Shown here: positions 50,299 through 58,026 of the stretch, piece after piece
Layout of the letters: the number at the start of each line of letters is the position of its first letter
Position numbering within the stretch: position 1 is the first letter of the stretch
From: Streptomyces sp. CB02009
Lineage (GTDB): Bacteria > Actinomycetota > Actinomycetes > Streptomycetales > Streptomycetaceae
Assembly: GCF_001905825.1 (NCBI RefSeq)
Contig: NZ_LIVV01000009.1
Span: 248,001 to 312,000 of the forward strand
Reading direction: 5' to 3'
DNA length: 64,000 nucleotides
The notes under the pieces: model-generated
Told to the model about the DNA's origin: nothing
Database searches by the model: none
What the model saw: the letters and a program-made list of their open reading frames with translations, nothing else
Translations under genes and position numbers: made by a program

Positions 50299-53256
50299 TC
50301 AGGGGCGGGCCGTAGGCACCGGGAGGACCGGGAGGGTGACCGACGGGTCGTCGAGGCAGGCGCCGGTGCGCAGGTCGAACTCCTGCTTGTGCAGGGGGGA
50401 CGCCACCACCGGCACCCCGTCCCTGCTGCCCATGATCCCGTCCGCGATGACGTCGGCGCCCGAGAACGGGTCCCGGTTGCCCACCGCGTACACCTCGCCG
50501 TCCCCGTTCCGGAACAGCGCCGCCTCGGTGCCGTCCGCGAGGACCGCGGCCCGGCCCCGTCCGGGCTCCAGGAACTCCACCCCGGCCACGTGCGGCGCGA
50601 AGCGGGCCAGCGCCGCGGGGTCGTCGAGGACGGCCTGCCACTCGTCGCGGTACGCGGCCACGTGCCGGTCCATCTGCGCCTCCAGCTCCGCGCAGATCCC
50701 CAGCGAGTCCTCGATCAGGACCTCCCGCAGCCGCGCGAGCCCGCGGGCCGCGGCCGTGCCGCCGGCCCCGTCGCTCCCGCCCGTCCCACCGCTTGCCTCG
50801 GTCCCGCCGCCGAGCCGCTCCAGCCACGCCGAGGTCCGTTCGAGGCGCTCCCCGGTCCGTACGTAGTACATGAGGAACCGGTCGATCAGCGCGAACAGCC
50901 CGGCGGCCGAGAGGTCGGAGGCGAGCAGGTCGGCGTGGCGGGGGCGGGTGCCGCCGTTGCCGCACACGTACAGGTTCCAGCCGCCGGCGGTGGCGATGAC
51001 GCCGATGTCCTTGCCCCGGGCCTCCGCGCACTCGCGCAGGCAGCCCGAGACCCCGCCCTTGATCTTGTGCGGGGCGCGCAGGCCCCGGTAGCGGAGCTCC
51101 AGATCGATCGCGAGCTGGACCGAGTCGCCCTGCCCGAAACGGCAGAACCGCGACCCGACGCAGGACTTGACCGTGCGCAGGGACTTTCCGTACGCCTGCC
51201 CCGACTCGAGACCGGCCGCGATCAGCCGGCGCCAGATGGCGGGGAGCTCCTCCTTCCGCGCGCCGAAGAGGTCGATCCGCTGGCCGCCGGTGATCTTGCT
51301 GTAGAGGCCGTGGTCCCGGGCCACCTCGCCGAGGGCGATGAGCTGCTCGGGCGTGATCTCGCCGCCCGGGACGCGCGGGACGACCGAGTAGGTGCCGTTC
51401 TTCTGGAGGTTGGCGAGGAAGAGGTCGTTGGAGTCCTGGAGCGCGGCCTGCTCGCCGTCGAGGACGTGCCGCAGGCCCAGCTCGGGGGCGAGGGTGCCGA
51501 GGACGTTGGCGACGACGGGCTTGCAGACGACGCAGCCGGCGCCCGCGTTCCCGCCCGCGCCCGCGTTCCCGCCCGCGCCCGCATTCCCGTCCGTGCCCCT
51601 GCCCCCGTCCGTGCCCGCGCCACGAACCGCGCCCGCGCCCCCTCCCGCGCCCGCGCTCCCGCCCGTGCCGCCGGAGCCGTACCGCTCCATCAGCTCGGTG
51701 AACGAGCGGATGTGCTCGGTGCGGACCAGTTCGTAGATCTCGGGGCGGGTGAGCTCGGGGAAGTGCTCGCACAGCCCGCGCGACCGCTCCACGCCCGCCG
51801 CGTCGAGGACGGCCTGGAGCGTGCCCGCGCAGCCGCCGCAGCCCGTGCCCGCCTTGGTGCAGCGCTTGACGCCCCCGAGGTCGGTCAGGCCGTGCTCGGT
51901 GATCGCCGCGGCCACCGCGCCCTTGGTCACGTTGTGGCAGGAGCAGACGACGGCGTCGTCGGGGAGCGCGTCCGCGCCCGGCGGCTCCGCGCCGGCCGCG
52001 CCGGCCGGGAGGAGGAACGCCTCCGGCGGGCCGGGAAGCCGGCGGCCCGCGTGCGGCTTGAGGGAGCCGTAGGCCTCGGCGTCGCCGACCAGGATGCCGC
52101 CGAGGAGCTGCCCCTCGGGGCCGAGCAGCAGCTTCTTGTAGACGCCCTCGCGCCCGTCGGAGAACACGATCTCGGTGGCCCGCGGACCGCCGTCCCGTCC
52201 GTCCGCGAACGGGTCGCCGAACGACGCCACGTCCGCGCCGAGCAGCTTCAGCTTGGTGGAGGTGTCGGCGCCCGTGAACACCGTCGCGCCGGAGCCGGCG
52301 AGCTGGTCGGCGACCGCCTCCGCCATCTGGTAGCCGGGGGCGACCAGGCCGTACACCCGCCCGTCGGAGGTCTGCGCGCACTCGCCGATCGCGTACACGT
52401 ACGGGTCCGTCGTCCGGCAGTGCTCGTCCACCGCCACTCCCCCACGGTCCCCGACCGCCAGTCCCGCCTCGCGGGCCAGCCGGTCGCGCGGCCGCACGCC
52501 GGCGGAGAAGACGACCACGTCGGCGGGGAGCCGTTCGCCGTTCGACAGCTTCAGCAGGCAGGCCTTCCCGTCGGCGTCCGTCTCGACCTCGGCGGCGCCG
52601 ACCCCGGTGTGCACGGCCACGCCCATCGATTCGATCGTCGCGCGCAGGGCCGCCGCGCCGCCGTCGTCGACCTGGAGCGGCATGAGCCGGGGCGCGAACT
52701 CGACGACGTGCGTGGTGAGTCCGAGGGTGCGGAGCGCCCCGGCGGCCTCCAGGCCGAGGAGCCCGCCGCCGATCACGACACCGGTCCCGGCCTGTTCGGC
52801 GTACCGGGTGAGGGCGTCGACGTCGTACAGCGTGCGGTACGTGAAGCAGCCGGCCGCGTCGGCGCCGGGGATCGGCGGCACGAAGGGGTACGAGCCGGTC
52901 GCCAGGACCAGCGCGTCGTACGGGACGACCGCGCCGGAGGTGGTGGTGACCGTGCGGGCGGCCGGGTCGATGTGCTCGGCCGGGTCGCCGAGCCGCAGGT
53001 CGATGCCGTGGCCGGAGAGGAACTCGGGCGTGGAGAGACCCAGTTGGTTGGGGTCGGTGCCGGTGAAGACGGAGGACAGGTGCACGCGGTCGTAGGCGGG
53101 CACGTCCTCCTCGGCGAGCACGGTGACCTGCCAGCCGGGGCCGCCGGGCACGGCGGGGTCGGCGAGCGCGCCGCGCTCGGCCAGCGCCTCCAGGAGCCGG
53201 TGGCCGACCATTCCGTGGCCGATGAGCACGAGGGTCTGCGTCCGCTGGGCGGCCAT
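50299..53256 (-). CDS. nirBD: NADH-dependent nitrite reductase, NirB-NirD fusion
   Basis: 985 aa, ATG at 53256. Order: FAD/NAD domain (1-about 400, with GGGLLGLEAAG), BFD-type [2Fe-2S] domain (CSCHNVTKG...CGGCAG, about 440-500), a Gly/Ala-rich low-complexity linker (about 522-575), a second cysteine pair CVVC, the sirohaem/[4Fe-4S] domain with CVGSRFCRFG and GCLRECAE, and a C-terminal NirD-like domain (about 880-985) lacking cluster ligands, as normal for NirD. It reduces nitrite to ammonium. The large and small subunits are fused in one chain. A possible hypoxia-regulator site pair lies about 180-210 bp upstream. Confidence 0.94.
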   Translation of the reverse strand: MAAQRTQTLVLIGHGMVGHRLLEALAERGALADPAVPGGPGWQVTVLAEEDVPAYDRVHLSSVFTGTDPNQLGLSTPEFLSGHGIDLRLGDPAEHIDPAARTVTTTSGAVVPYDALVLATGSYPFVPPIPGADAAGCFTYRTLYDVDALTRYAEQAGTGVVIGGGLLGLEAAGALRTLGLTTHVVEFAPRLMPLQVDDGGAAALRATIESMGVAVHTGVGAAEVETDADGKACLLKLSNGERLPADVVVFSAGVRPRDRLAREAGLAVGDRGGVAVDEHCRTTDPYVYAIGECAQTSDGRVYGLVAPGYQMAEAVADQLAGSGATVFTGADTSTKLKLLGADVASFGDPFADGRDGGPRATEIVFSDGREGVYKKLLLGPEGQLLGGILVGDAEAYGSLKPHAGRRLPGPPEAFLLPAGAAGAEPPGADALPDDAVVCSCHNVTKGAVAAAITEHGLTDLGGVKRCTKAGTGCGGCAGTLQAVLDAAGVERSRGLCEHFPELTRPEIYELVRTEHIRSFTELMERYGSGGTGGSAGAGGGAGAVRGAGTDGGRGTDGNAGAGGNAGAGGNAGAGCVVCKPVVANVLGTLAPELGLRHVLDGEQAALQDSNDLFLANLQKNGTYSVVPRVPGGEITPEQLIALGEVARDHGLYSKITGGQRIDLFGARKEELPAIWRRLIAAGLESGQAYGKSLRTVKSCVGSRFCRFGQGDSVQLAIDLELRYRGLRAPHKIKGGVSGCLRECAEARGKDIGVIATAGGWNLYVCGNGGTRPRHADLLASDLSAAGLFALIDRFLMYYVRTGERLERTSAWLERLGGGTEASGGTGGSDGAGGTAAARGLARLREVLIEDSLGICAELEAQMDRHVAAYRDEWQAVLDDPAALARFAPHVAGVEFLEPGRGRAAVLADGTEAALFRNGDGEVYAVGNRDPFSGADVIADGIMGSRDGVPVVASPLHKQEFDLRTGACLDDPSVTLPVLPVPTARP

Positions 53257-53620
53257 GGCGGTCTCCGTGGGGTGTTCGGGTGCGGGGTGGGTGGGGTGGG
53301 GCGCGCGGTGGGGGTGCGCGGGGCTGGTTCGGGTGCGCGGGACTGGTTCCGTGCACGGTTCAGGGCCGGGTGGGCCGCTCGCGTACGGGTGGCGTCCCCT
53401 CCGACCGTAGGGGCGCCGGGTGGGCGTGTCGGGGCCGTGAAGGGCCCGAGGATCCGGGACTTGCGACCCCCCGGCCGGGGCCGAACGGCGCGGCCGCGGG
53501 GCGGCGGCACGGGCTTAGCGTGAACGGGTGGGGCCGCGACGACGCACGACACCGTCGCGCGGCCCCCGACAGGGCCGGGACACTCCCCGACCGCGTGGAC
53601 CGGGGCGGGTGGAGGTACGG
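53257..53620. promoter_or_regulatory. Divergent regulatory region of nirBD and the chelatase gene
   Basis: 364 bp with no gene. Contains a 19-bp direct repeat (GTGCGCGGGGCTGGTTCGG at 53314 and its variant at 53333) and two near-palindromes, GGGCC-GTGAAG-GGCCC (53432-53447) and GGGAC-TTGC-GACCC (53456-53469). Both resemble the DosR/DevR/OsdR dormancy-regulator site (GGGAC-TTTA-GTCCC type), centred about 23 bp apart. TACGGT at about 53402-53408 (minus strand) could be a nirBD -10. Confidence 0.5.
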
Positions 53621-54469
53621 ATGACAGCACGCGAGCTGGTCATCGCCGTGCACGGCAGCGCAGTGCCCGAGGCGGGCGCGACGACCGCCCGGCTAGCCGA
53701 CTCCGTACGCGCGCTGACCGGCGCGCCCGTGGCCGTCGGGCACCTCGACCACCAGACGCCCTCGCTGCCGCACGTGCTCGCGGACCGGCCCGGTGCGGTC
53801 GTCGTGCCGCTGCTCCTCGGCGACGGCTACCACCGCACCGTCGACATCCCGGCCGTCGCCCGCGCCTTCGACTGCGCGGTCACGCGCGGGCTGAGCGGCG
53901 AGCACGCGGTGGCCCTCGCCCTGTACGACCGGCTGCGGGACGCCGAACGGGCGGCAGGCGGCGCGGCGGACGCGGTCGTCGTCGCCGGCGCGGGCTCCTC
54001 CCGGCCGGGCGGCAACGACGGCACCCTGGCGGCGGTCCGGCAGCTGGGCCTGCTCCTGCCGGTACCGGTGACGGTGACGGCCGCGTACTGCTCGGCGAGC
54101 GCCCCGGCCCCGGCCGAGGCGGTCGCGCTGCTGCGCGCCCGCGGCTTCCGCCGGGTCGCGGTGGCCACCCACCTCCTCGCCCCGGGCCGCTTCACGCGCG
54201 CGCTGGCCGCGGTCCCGGGCACGTGGGCGGTCGCGGCCCCGATCGCCGACCACGCGCGCGTGGCGCGGCTCGTGGCGGCGCGGTACGCGGAGGCGGGGGC
54301 GGAGGCCAGGTACGCGGGGGTGGGGCATGCGGAGGCGAGGCACGCGGCGGCGGAGGCGGGGTACGCGGAGGCAAGGTACGCGGAGGCGGGGGCGAGGTAC
54401 GCAGCGGCGGAGGCGGGGGCGGAGATCCCGCCGCGCGTGGCATGTCAGCGGGAGACCCTTCCGCTCTGA
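53621..54469 (+). CDS. Sirohydrochlorin chelatase (CbiX/SirB-like)
   Basis: 282 aa, ATG at 53621 with GGAGG five bases upstream. VIAVHGSAVPEAG (metal-ligand His) and VVVPLLLGDGYHRTVDIPA (second His) are the CbiX signature; a second half repeats the fold (VVVAGAGSS...; VATHLLAPGRFTRAL). The C-terminal approx. 65 residues are repetitive (RYAEAG, HAEARHAAAEAG and similar), encoded by GCGGAGGC-rich repeats. Divergent from nirBD, it probably inserts iron to make the sirohaem needed by NirBD. Confidence 0.87.
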   Translation: MTARELVIAVHGSAVPEAGATTARLADSVRALTGAPVAVGHLDHQTPSLPHVLADRPGAVVVPLLLGDGYHRTVDIPAVARAFDCAVTRGLSGEHAVALALYDRLRDAERAAGGAADAVVVAGAGSSRPGGNDGTLAAVRQLGLLLPVPVTVTAAYCSASAPAPAEAVALLRARGFRRVAVATHLLAPGRFTRALAAVPGTWAVAAPIADHARVARLVAARYAEAGAEARYAGVGHAEARHAAAEAGYAEARYAEAGARYAAAEAGAEIPPRVACQRETLPL

Positions 54470-54481
54470 TGTGCTGGGGGC

Positions 54482-55735
54482 ATGACACAACCGTTCCTCC
54501 CCCTCACCGCGCGCTCCCGCGAGGAGTCGCACCGGGCGGCCACGCCCCTGGAGCTGTTCTTCGACCTCTGCTTCGTCGTCGCCGTCGCGCAGGCGGGCGC
54601 GGAGCTGGTGCACGCGGTCGCCGAGGGCCACGCGGGCGAGGGGATCGTCAACTACGCGATGATCTTCTTCGCGATCTGGTGGGCGTGGATGAACTTCACG
54701 TGGTTCGCCTCGGCCTATGACAACGACGACGTGCTCTACCGCGTCGTGACCCTGATCCAGATCGCCGGCGTCCTCATCCTCGCGGCCGGGGTCACGCGCG
54801 CGTTCGCGGAGCACGACTTCCTCGTGGTCTACATCGGCTACGTCGTCATGCGGCTCGCGCTCGCCTCGCAGTGGCTGCGGGCCGCGCACCACGCCACCGA
54901 TCCCGCCGAGCGGTCGATGTGCCGGCGGTACGCGGGCGGGGTCGTCGCCGTGCAGATCGGCTGGATCGCCCTGCTCCTCGTCCCGGAGTCGGCCCGCCCG
55001 TGGGTGTTCCTCGTGATGGCGCTGGCCGAGATGTCCGTCCCCCTGTTCGCGGAGCGGAACGCGCCCAGCACCTGGCATCCCCATCACATCGCGGAGCGGT
55101 ACGGCCTGTTCACCATCATCGTGCTCGGCGAGACCGTCGCCGCGGCGACGGTGGCCGTGAAGACGGGCATCGCCGAGAACGACGCCCTCGGCGAGGTGCT
55201 GCCGATCGCCGCGGGCGGGCTGCTGCTCGTCTTCGCCGCCTGGTGGATCTACTTCGTCGTGCCCGCGCACAACCGGCTGACCTCCAGCCGCGAGGCGTTC
55301 CGGTGGGGCTACGGCCACTACGTGATCTTCGCGGCCGCGGCGGCCGTCGGCGCCGGACTGGAGATCGCCGTGGAGGAGGCCGTGGGCAAGGCCCACATCT
55401 CCACGCTCGCCGCCTCGTCCGCGGTGACGATCCCGTCCGCCGTGTTCCTGCTGTCCGTGTGGCTCCTCCACGCCCGCTACTTCAAGGTCGGCATCGCGCA
55501 GCAACTCGTCCTGCCCGTCTCGGCGCTCGCGATCCTGATGTGCTCGTTCGCGGGCCGCTGGGCGGTCCTGGCCGCGGGCGTCGTCGCGGCGGTCACGGTC
55601 GCGGTCGGCGTGACCCTGACGGCGGGGAACCCGGCGACGCGACCGGGCGCCGGAACGGGGACGGGAACGGGTCCCGGCGGGGGCCCTGGTGGGGCTCCCG
55701 GTACGAGTCCCGGTACGGGTACGGCGACCGGCTGA
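54482..55735 (+). CDS. ltrA: LtrA family low-temperature requirement membrane protein
   Basis: 417 aa, about eleven TM helices. ATPLELFFDLCFVVAVAQ is the LtrA opening motif, and AERYGLFTIIVLGETVAAATVAV and HYVIFAAAAAVGAGLEIAVEE are other conserved stretches. The C-terminal approx. 35 residues are a Gly/Thr/Pro repeat tail. Role in bacteria unclear; first linked to cold growth in Listeria. It starts 12 bp after the chelatase stop and is probably cotranscribed with it, and with the P1 peptidase 26 bp further on. Confidence 0.9.
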   Translation: MTQPFLPLTARSREESHRAATPLELFFDLCFVVAVAQAGAELVHAVAEGHAGEGIVNYAMIFFAIWWAWMNFTWFASAYDNDDVLYRVVTLIQIAGVLILAAGVTRAFAEHDFLVVYIGYVVMRLALASQWLRAAHHATDPAERSMCRRYAGGVVAVQIGWIALLLVPESARPWVFLVMALAEMSVPLFAERNAPSTWHPHHIAERYGLFTIIVLGETVAAATVAVKTGIAENDALGEVLPIAAGGLLLVFAAWWIYFVVPAHNRLTSSREAFRWGYGHYVIFAAAAAVGAGLEIAVEEAVGKAHISTLAASSAVTIPSAVFLLSVWLLHARYFKVGIAQQLVLPVSALAILMCSFAGRWAVLAAGVVAAVTVAVGVTLTAGNPATRPGAGTGTGTGPGGGPGGAPGTSPGTGTATG

Positions 55736-55761
55736 CCCGGTACGCGTGGTAGGCAGGGGAC

Positions 55762-56883
55762 ATGACACAGCCCGAACAGCGCGGGACGACGGACTCGATC
55801 ACCGATGTGCGCGGACTGCGCGTGGGACACGCGCGCGTGCCGGGCGACGGGGCACTGAGCGGGACGACCGTGGTGCTCGCCCCGGCGGGCGGCGCCGTCG
55901 CCGCCGTGGACGTACGAGGCGGCGGGCCGGGTACGCGGGAGACGGACGCGCTCGACCCGCGCAACGTCGTCCAGCGGATCGACGCCGTCGTCCTGACCGG
56001 CGGCAGCGCGTACGGCCTGGAGTCCGCCGCCGGGGTGATGGCCTGGCTGGAGGAGCGGCACCGGGGCGTGCGGGTGGGGCCCAACCCCTCCCACGTCGTG
56101 CCCGTCGTGCCCGCCGCGTGCGTCTTCGACCTCGGCAGGGGCGGTGACTTCACGGCCAGGCCCGGTCCGGCGACGGGGCGGGCGGCGGTGGAGGCGGCCG
56201 ACGCGAGCGGGGACCACGCGCGCGTGGAGACGGGCGCGGTCGGCGCGGGCACGGGCGCCGTGGTCGGCGGCCTGCGGGGCGGGGTGGGCACGGCGAGCAC
56301 CGTCCTGGCGTCGGGGATCACGGTCGGCGTCCTCGTGGTGGTGAACGCGGTGGGTTCGGCCGTCGACCCGGCCACGGGTGCCCTCTACGGGAGTTACGGA
56401 GACCCCGACCCCGGGGCCTCCTTCCCCGGCGGCCTGCCCTCCTTCCCCGATCCGGCGGTGCACCAGGCCGCGCTGCGGCGCCTCGCCGAGGCGCGGGCGG
56501 CGGCCGCCCCGCCCCCGCTGAACACCACGCTCGCCGTCGTCGCGACCGACGCCGTGCTGACCCGCGCGCAGGCGCAGAAGGTCGCGGGCACGGCGCACGA
56601 CGGCATCGCGCGCGCCGTGCGCCCGGTGCACCTCATGAACGACGGCGACACCGTCTTCACCCTCGCCACCGGGTCCCGCGAACTCCCGGAGGGTCCCGGC
56701 CCGCTGGCCCTGAACGAGGTCCTGGCGGCCGGCGCGGACCTGGTGGCGCGGGCGATCGTCCGGGCGGTGCTCGCGGCCCCCGGAGGCCTGCGCGGACCGG
56801 GTGGGGACTTCCCCTCGTACCGTGAGCTCTACGGCGGTCCGGGCGCGGCGGACCGACCGCGATCAGAGCCGTACTCCCGGTAA
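55762..56883 (+). CDS. P1 family peptidase (NylC/DmpA-type Ntn hydrolase)
   Basis: 373 aa. Conserved features: TDVRGLRVGHARVP, RIDAVVLTGGSAYGLESAAGVM and the self-cleavage site LNTTLAVVATDA, where cleavage between Asn and Thr (as in NylC, residue about 254) makes the Thr nucleophile. DmpA-type members use Ser here. Substrates in the family range from D-amino-acid amides to nylon oligomers; in this organism the natural substrate is unknown. Cytoplasmic, in a run with ltrA. Confidence 0.9.
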   Translation: MTQPEQRGTTDSITDVRGLRVGHARVPGDGALSGTTVVLAPAGGAVAAVDVRGGGPGTRETDALDPRNVVQRIDAVVLTGGSAYGLESAAGVMAWLEERHRGVRVGPNPSHVVPVVPAACVFDLGRGGDFTARPGPATGRAAVEAADASGDHARVETGAVGAGTGAVVGGLRGGVGTASTVLASGITVGVLVVVNAVGSAVDPATGALYGSYGDPDPGASFPGGLPSFPDPAVHQAALRRLAEARAAAAPPPLNTTLAVVATDAVLTRAQAQKVAGTAHDGIARAVRPVHLMNDGDTVFTLATGSRELPEGPGPLALNEVLAAGADLVARAIVRAVLAAPGGLRGPGGDFPSYRELYGGPGAADRPRSEPYSR

Positions 56884-57030
56884 CTGCAAGGGAGTTGGGG
56901 TGAACCCGTCCGGAGGGCGGGAACTTCCCTCCGACGCCCTTCGTTTTCCGGAACCCCGGACGCGATGTCGGACCCAGGGACTACGTTAAGCAAGCACCAA
57001 GTGACATGCGGCGACGGCCTGGAGACCCTC

Positions 57031-57807
57031 TTGAACGATCCGCAGGATCCTCACGATCCGTACGAGACGACCGAGACGCACCTTGAGCGGCTCCTCGGCC
57101 GGGCGCTCAACTCCTTCGACCTGCCCGACTCGACCGTCGAGCGCCTCGACACGGCGCTCGCGCACTCCAGCGCGCTCCACTCCTCGCACCACAGCGCGTC
57201 GCTGCACCGCGCGACCTACCGCCACACGTATCTGCTGAGCGACGGCTCGGCCCTCAGCCTCTGGGAGCTCACGCACAACGCCGGCCGGGACGGCGCCGAG
57301 CAGCACGAGCTGTACGCCGAGGAGTCGGAGGCCCGGCTCGCCGCCTCCCGCCTGCCCACCGGCCCGCTGCCCGGCTGGACCGCCGAGCACTCCGACGGGC
57401 GCGCCTTCGAGGACGACGACGACCTGGAGCTGCTGAGCGCGCTGCTCGCCCGCCCGATACCCGCCCAGCCCCGGATGTACGTGCCGGACAAGTCCGCCGA
57501 CCACGCGCGCCGCGTCCTGCGCCGCGCGGAGAACGCGGACCGGCCCGGCCGCGCGACGGCCCGCCGGCTCCGGCTGGCCTTCGCCCACCACATCACCCAG
57601 GCCTTCGGCCGCCACTGCCCGGTGGAGGGCGGCCGGGACGCCGGCTTCACCCTCTACGAGCACCAGTTCCTGCTGCTCGACGGCAGCGAGGTGAGCCTCT
57701 GGGAGGTCGAGCACACGGCGACACCGGACGGCCGCCACATGTGCGAGGTGTACGAGGACGAGCGCGCGGCCCGCGACGCGATGGAGTCCCGCTCCCGCGT
57801 CCGCTGA
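57031..57807 (+). CDS. DUF6227 family protein
   Basis: 258 aa from TTG at 57031 (GGAG six bases upstream); an ATG at 56965 would add 22 unconserved residues. The text YETTETHLERLLGRALNSFDLPDSTVERL is the family's opening. It has two similar halves: HTYLLSDGSALSLWELTHN and EHQFLLLDGSEVSLWEVEHT, so the protein is an internal duplication. Restricted to streptomycetes as far as I recall; function unknown. Followed by a strong bidirectional terminator. Confidence 0.82.
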   Translation: MNDPQDPHDPYETTETHLERLLGRALNSFDLPDSTVERLDTALAHSSALHSSHHSASLHRATYRHTYLLSDGSALSLWELTHNAGRDGAEQHELYAEESEARLAASRLPTGPLPGWTAEHSDGRAFEDDDDLELLSALLARPIPAQPRMYVPDKSADHARRVLRRAENADRPGRATARRLRLAFAHHITQAFGRHCPVEGGRDAGFTLYEHQFLLLDGSEVSLWEVEHTATPDGRHMCEVYEDERAARDAMESRSRVR

Positions 57808-57929
57808 CCGCCTCGTGACCGTCCTGCCGGCTGTCGCCGCGCCCCGTCCCGGACGGGGCCTGGTCGCCGTCCGGAGCCGAGGCCGGGGCCGGGGTCCGGG
57901 GCCGCCTCCGCCGTCGGTGCCGGAACAGC

Positions 57930-57977
57930 ACGAAGGGCCCTGCTCCCGGGACGATTCCCGGGACCAGGGCCCTTCGT
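57930..57977. terminator. Strong bidirectional hairpin
   Basis: ACGAAGGGCCCTG pairs with CAGGGCCCTTCGT, and within it TCCCGGGA pairs with TCCCGGGA, giving 21 bp of stem with a single mismatch. Between the convergent DUF6227 and exporter genes. Confidence 0.88.
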
Positions 57978-58026
57978 GCGGCCTGCTCGACGCGTGCGCG
58001 GTCCGCTCGACGCGTCGGCGGTCGGC

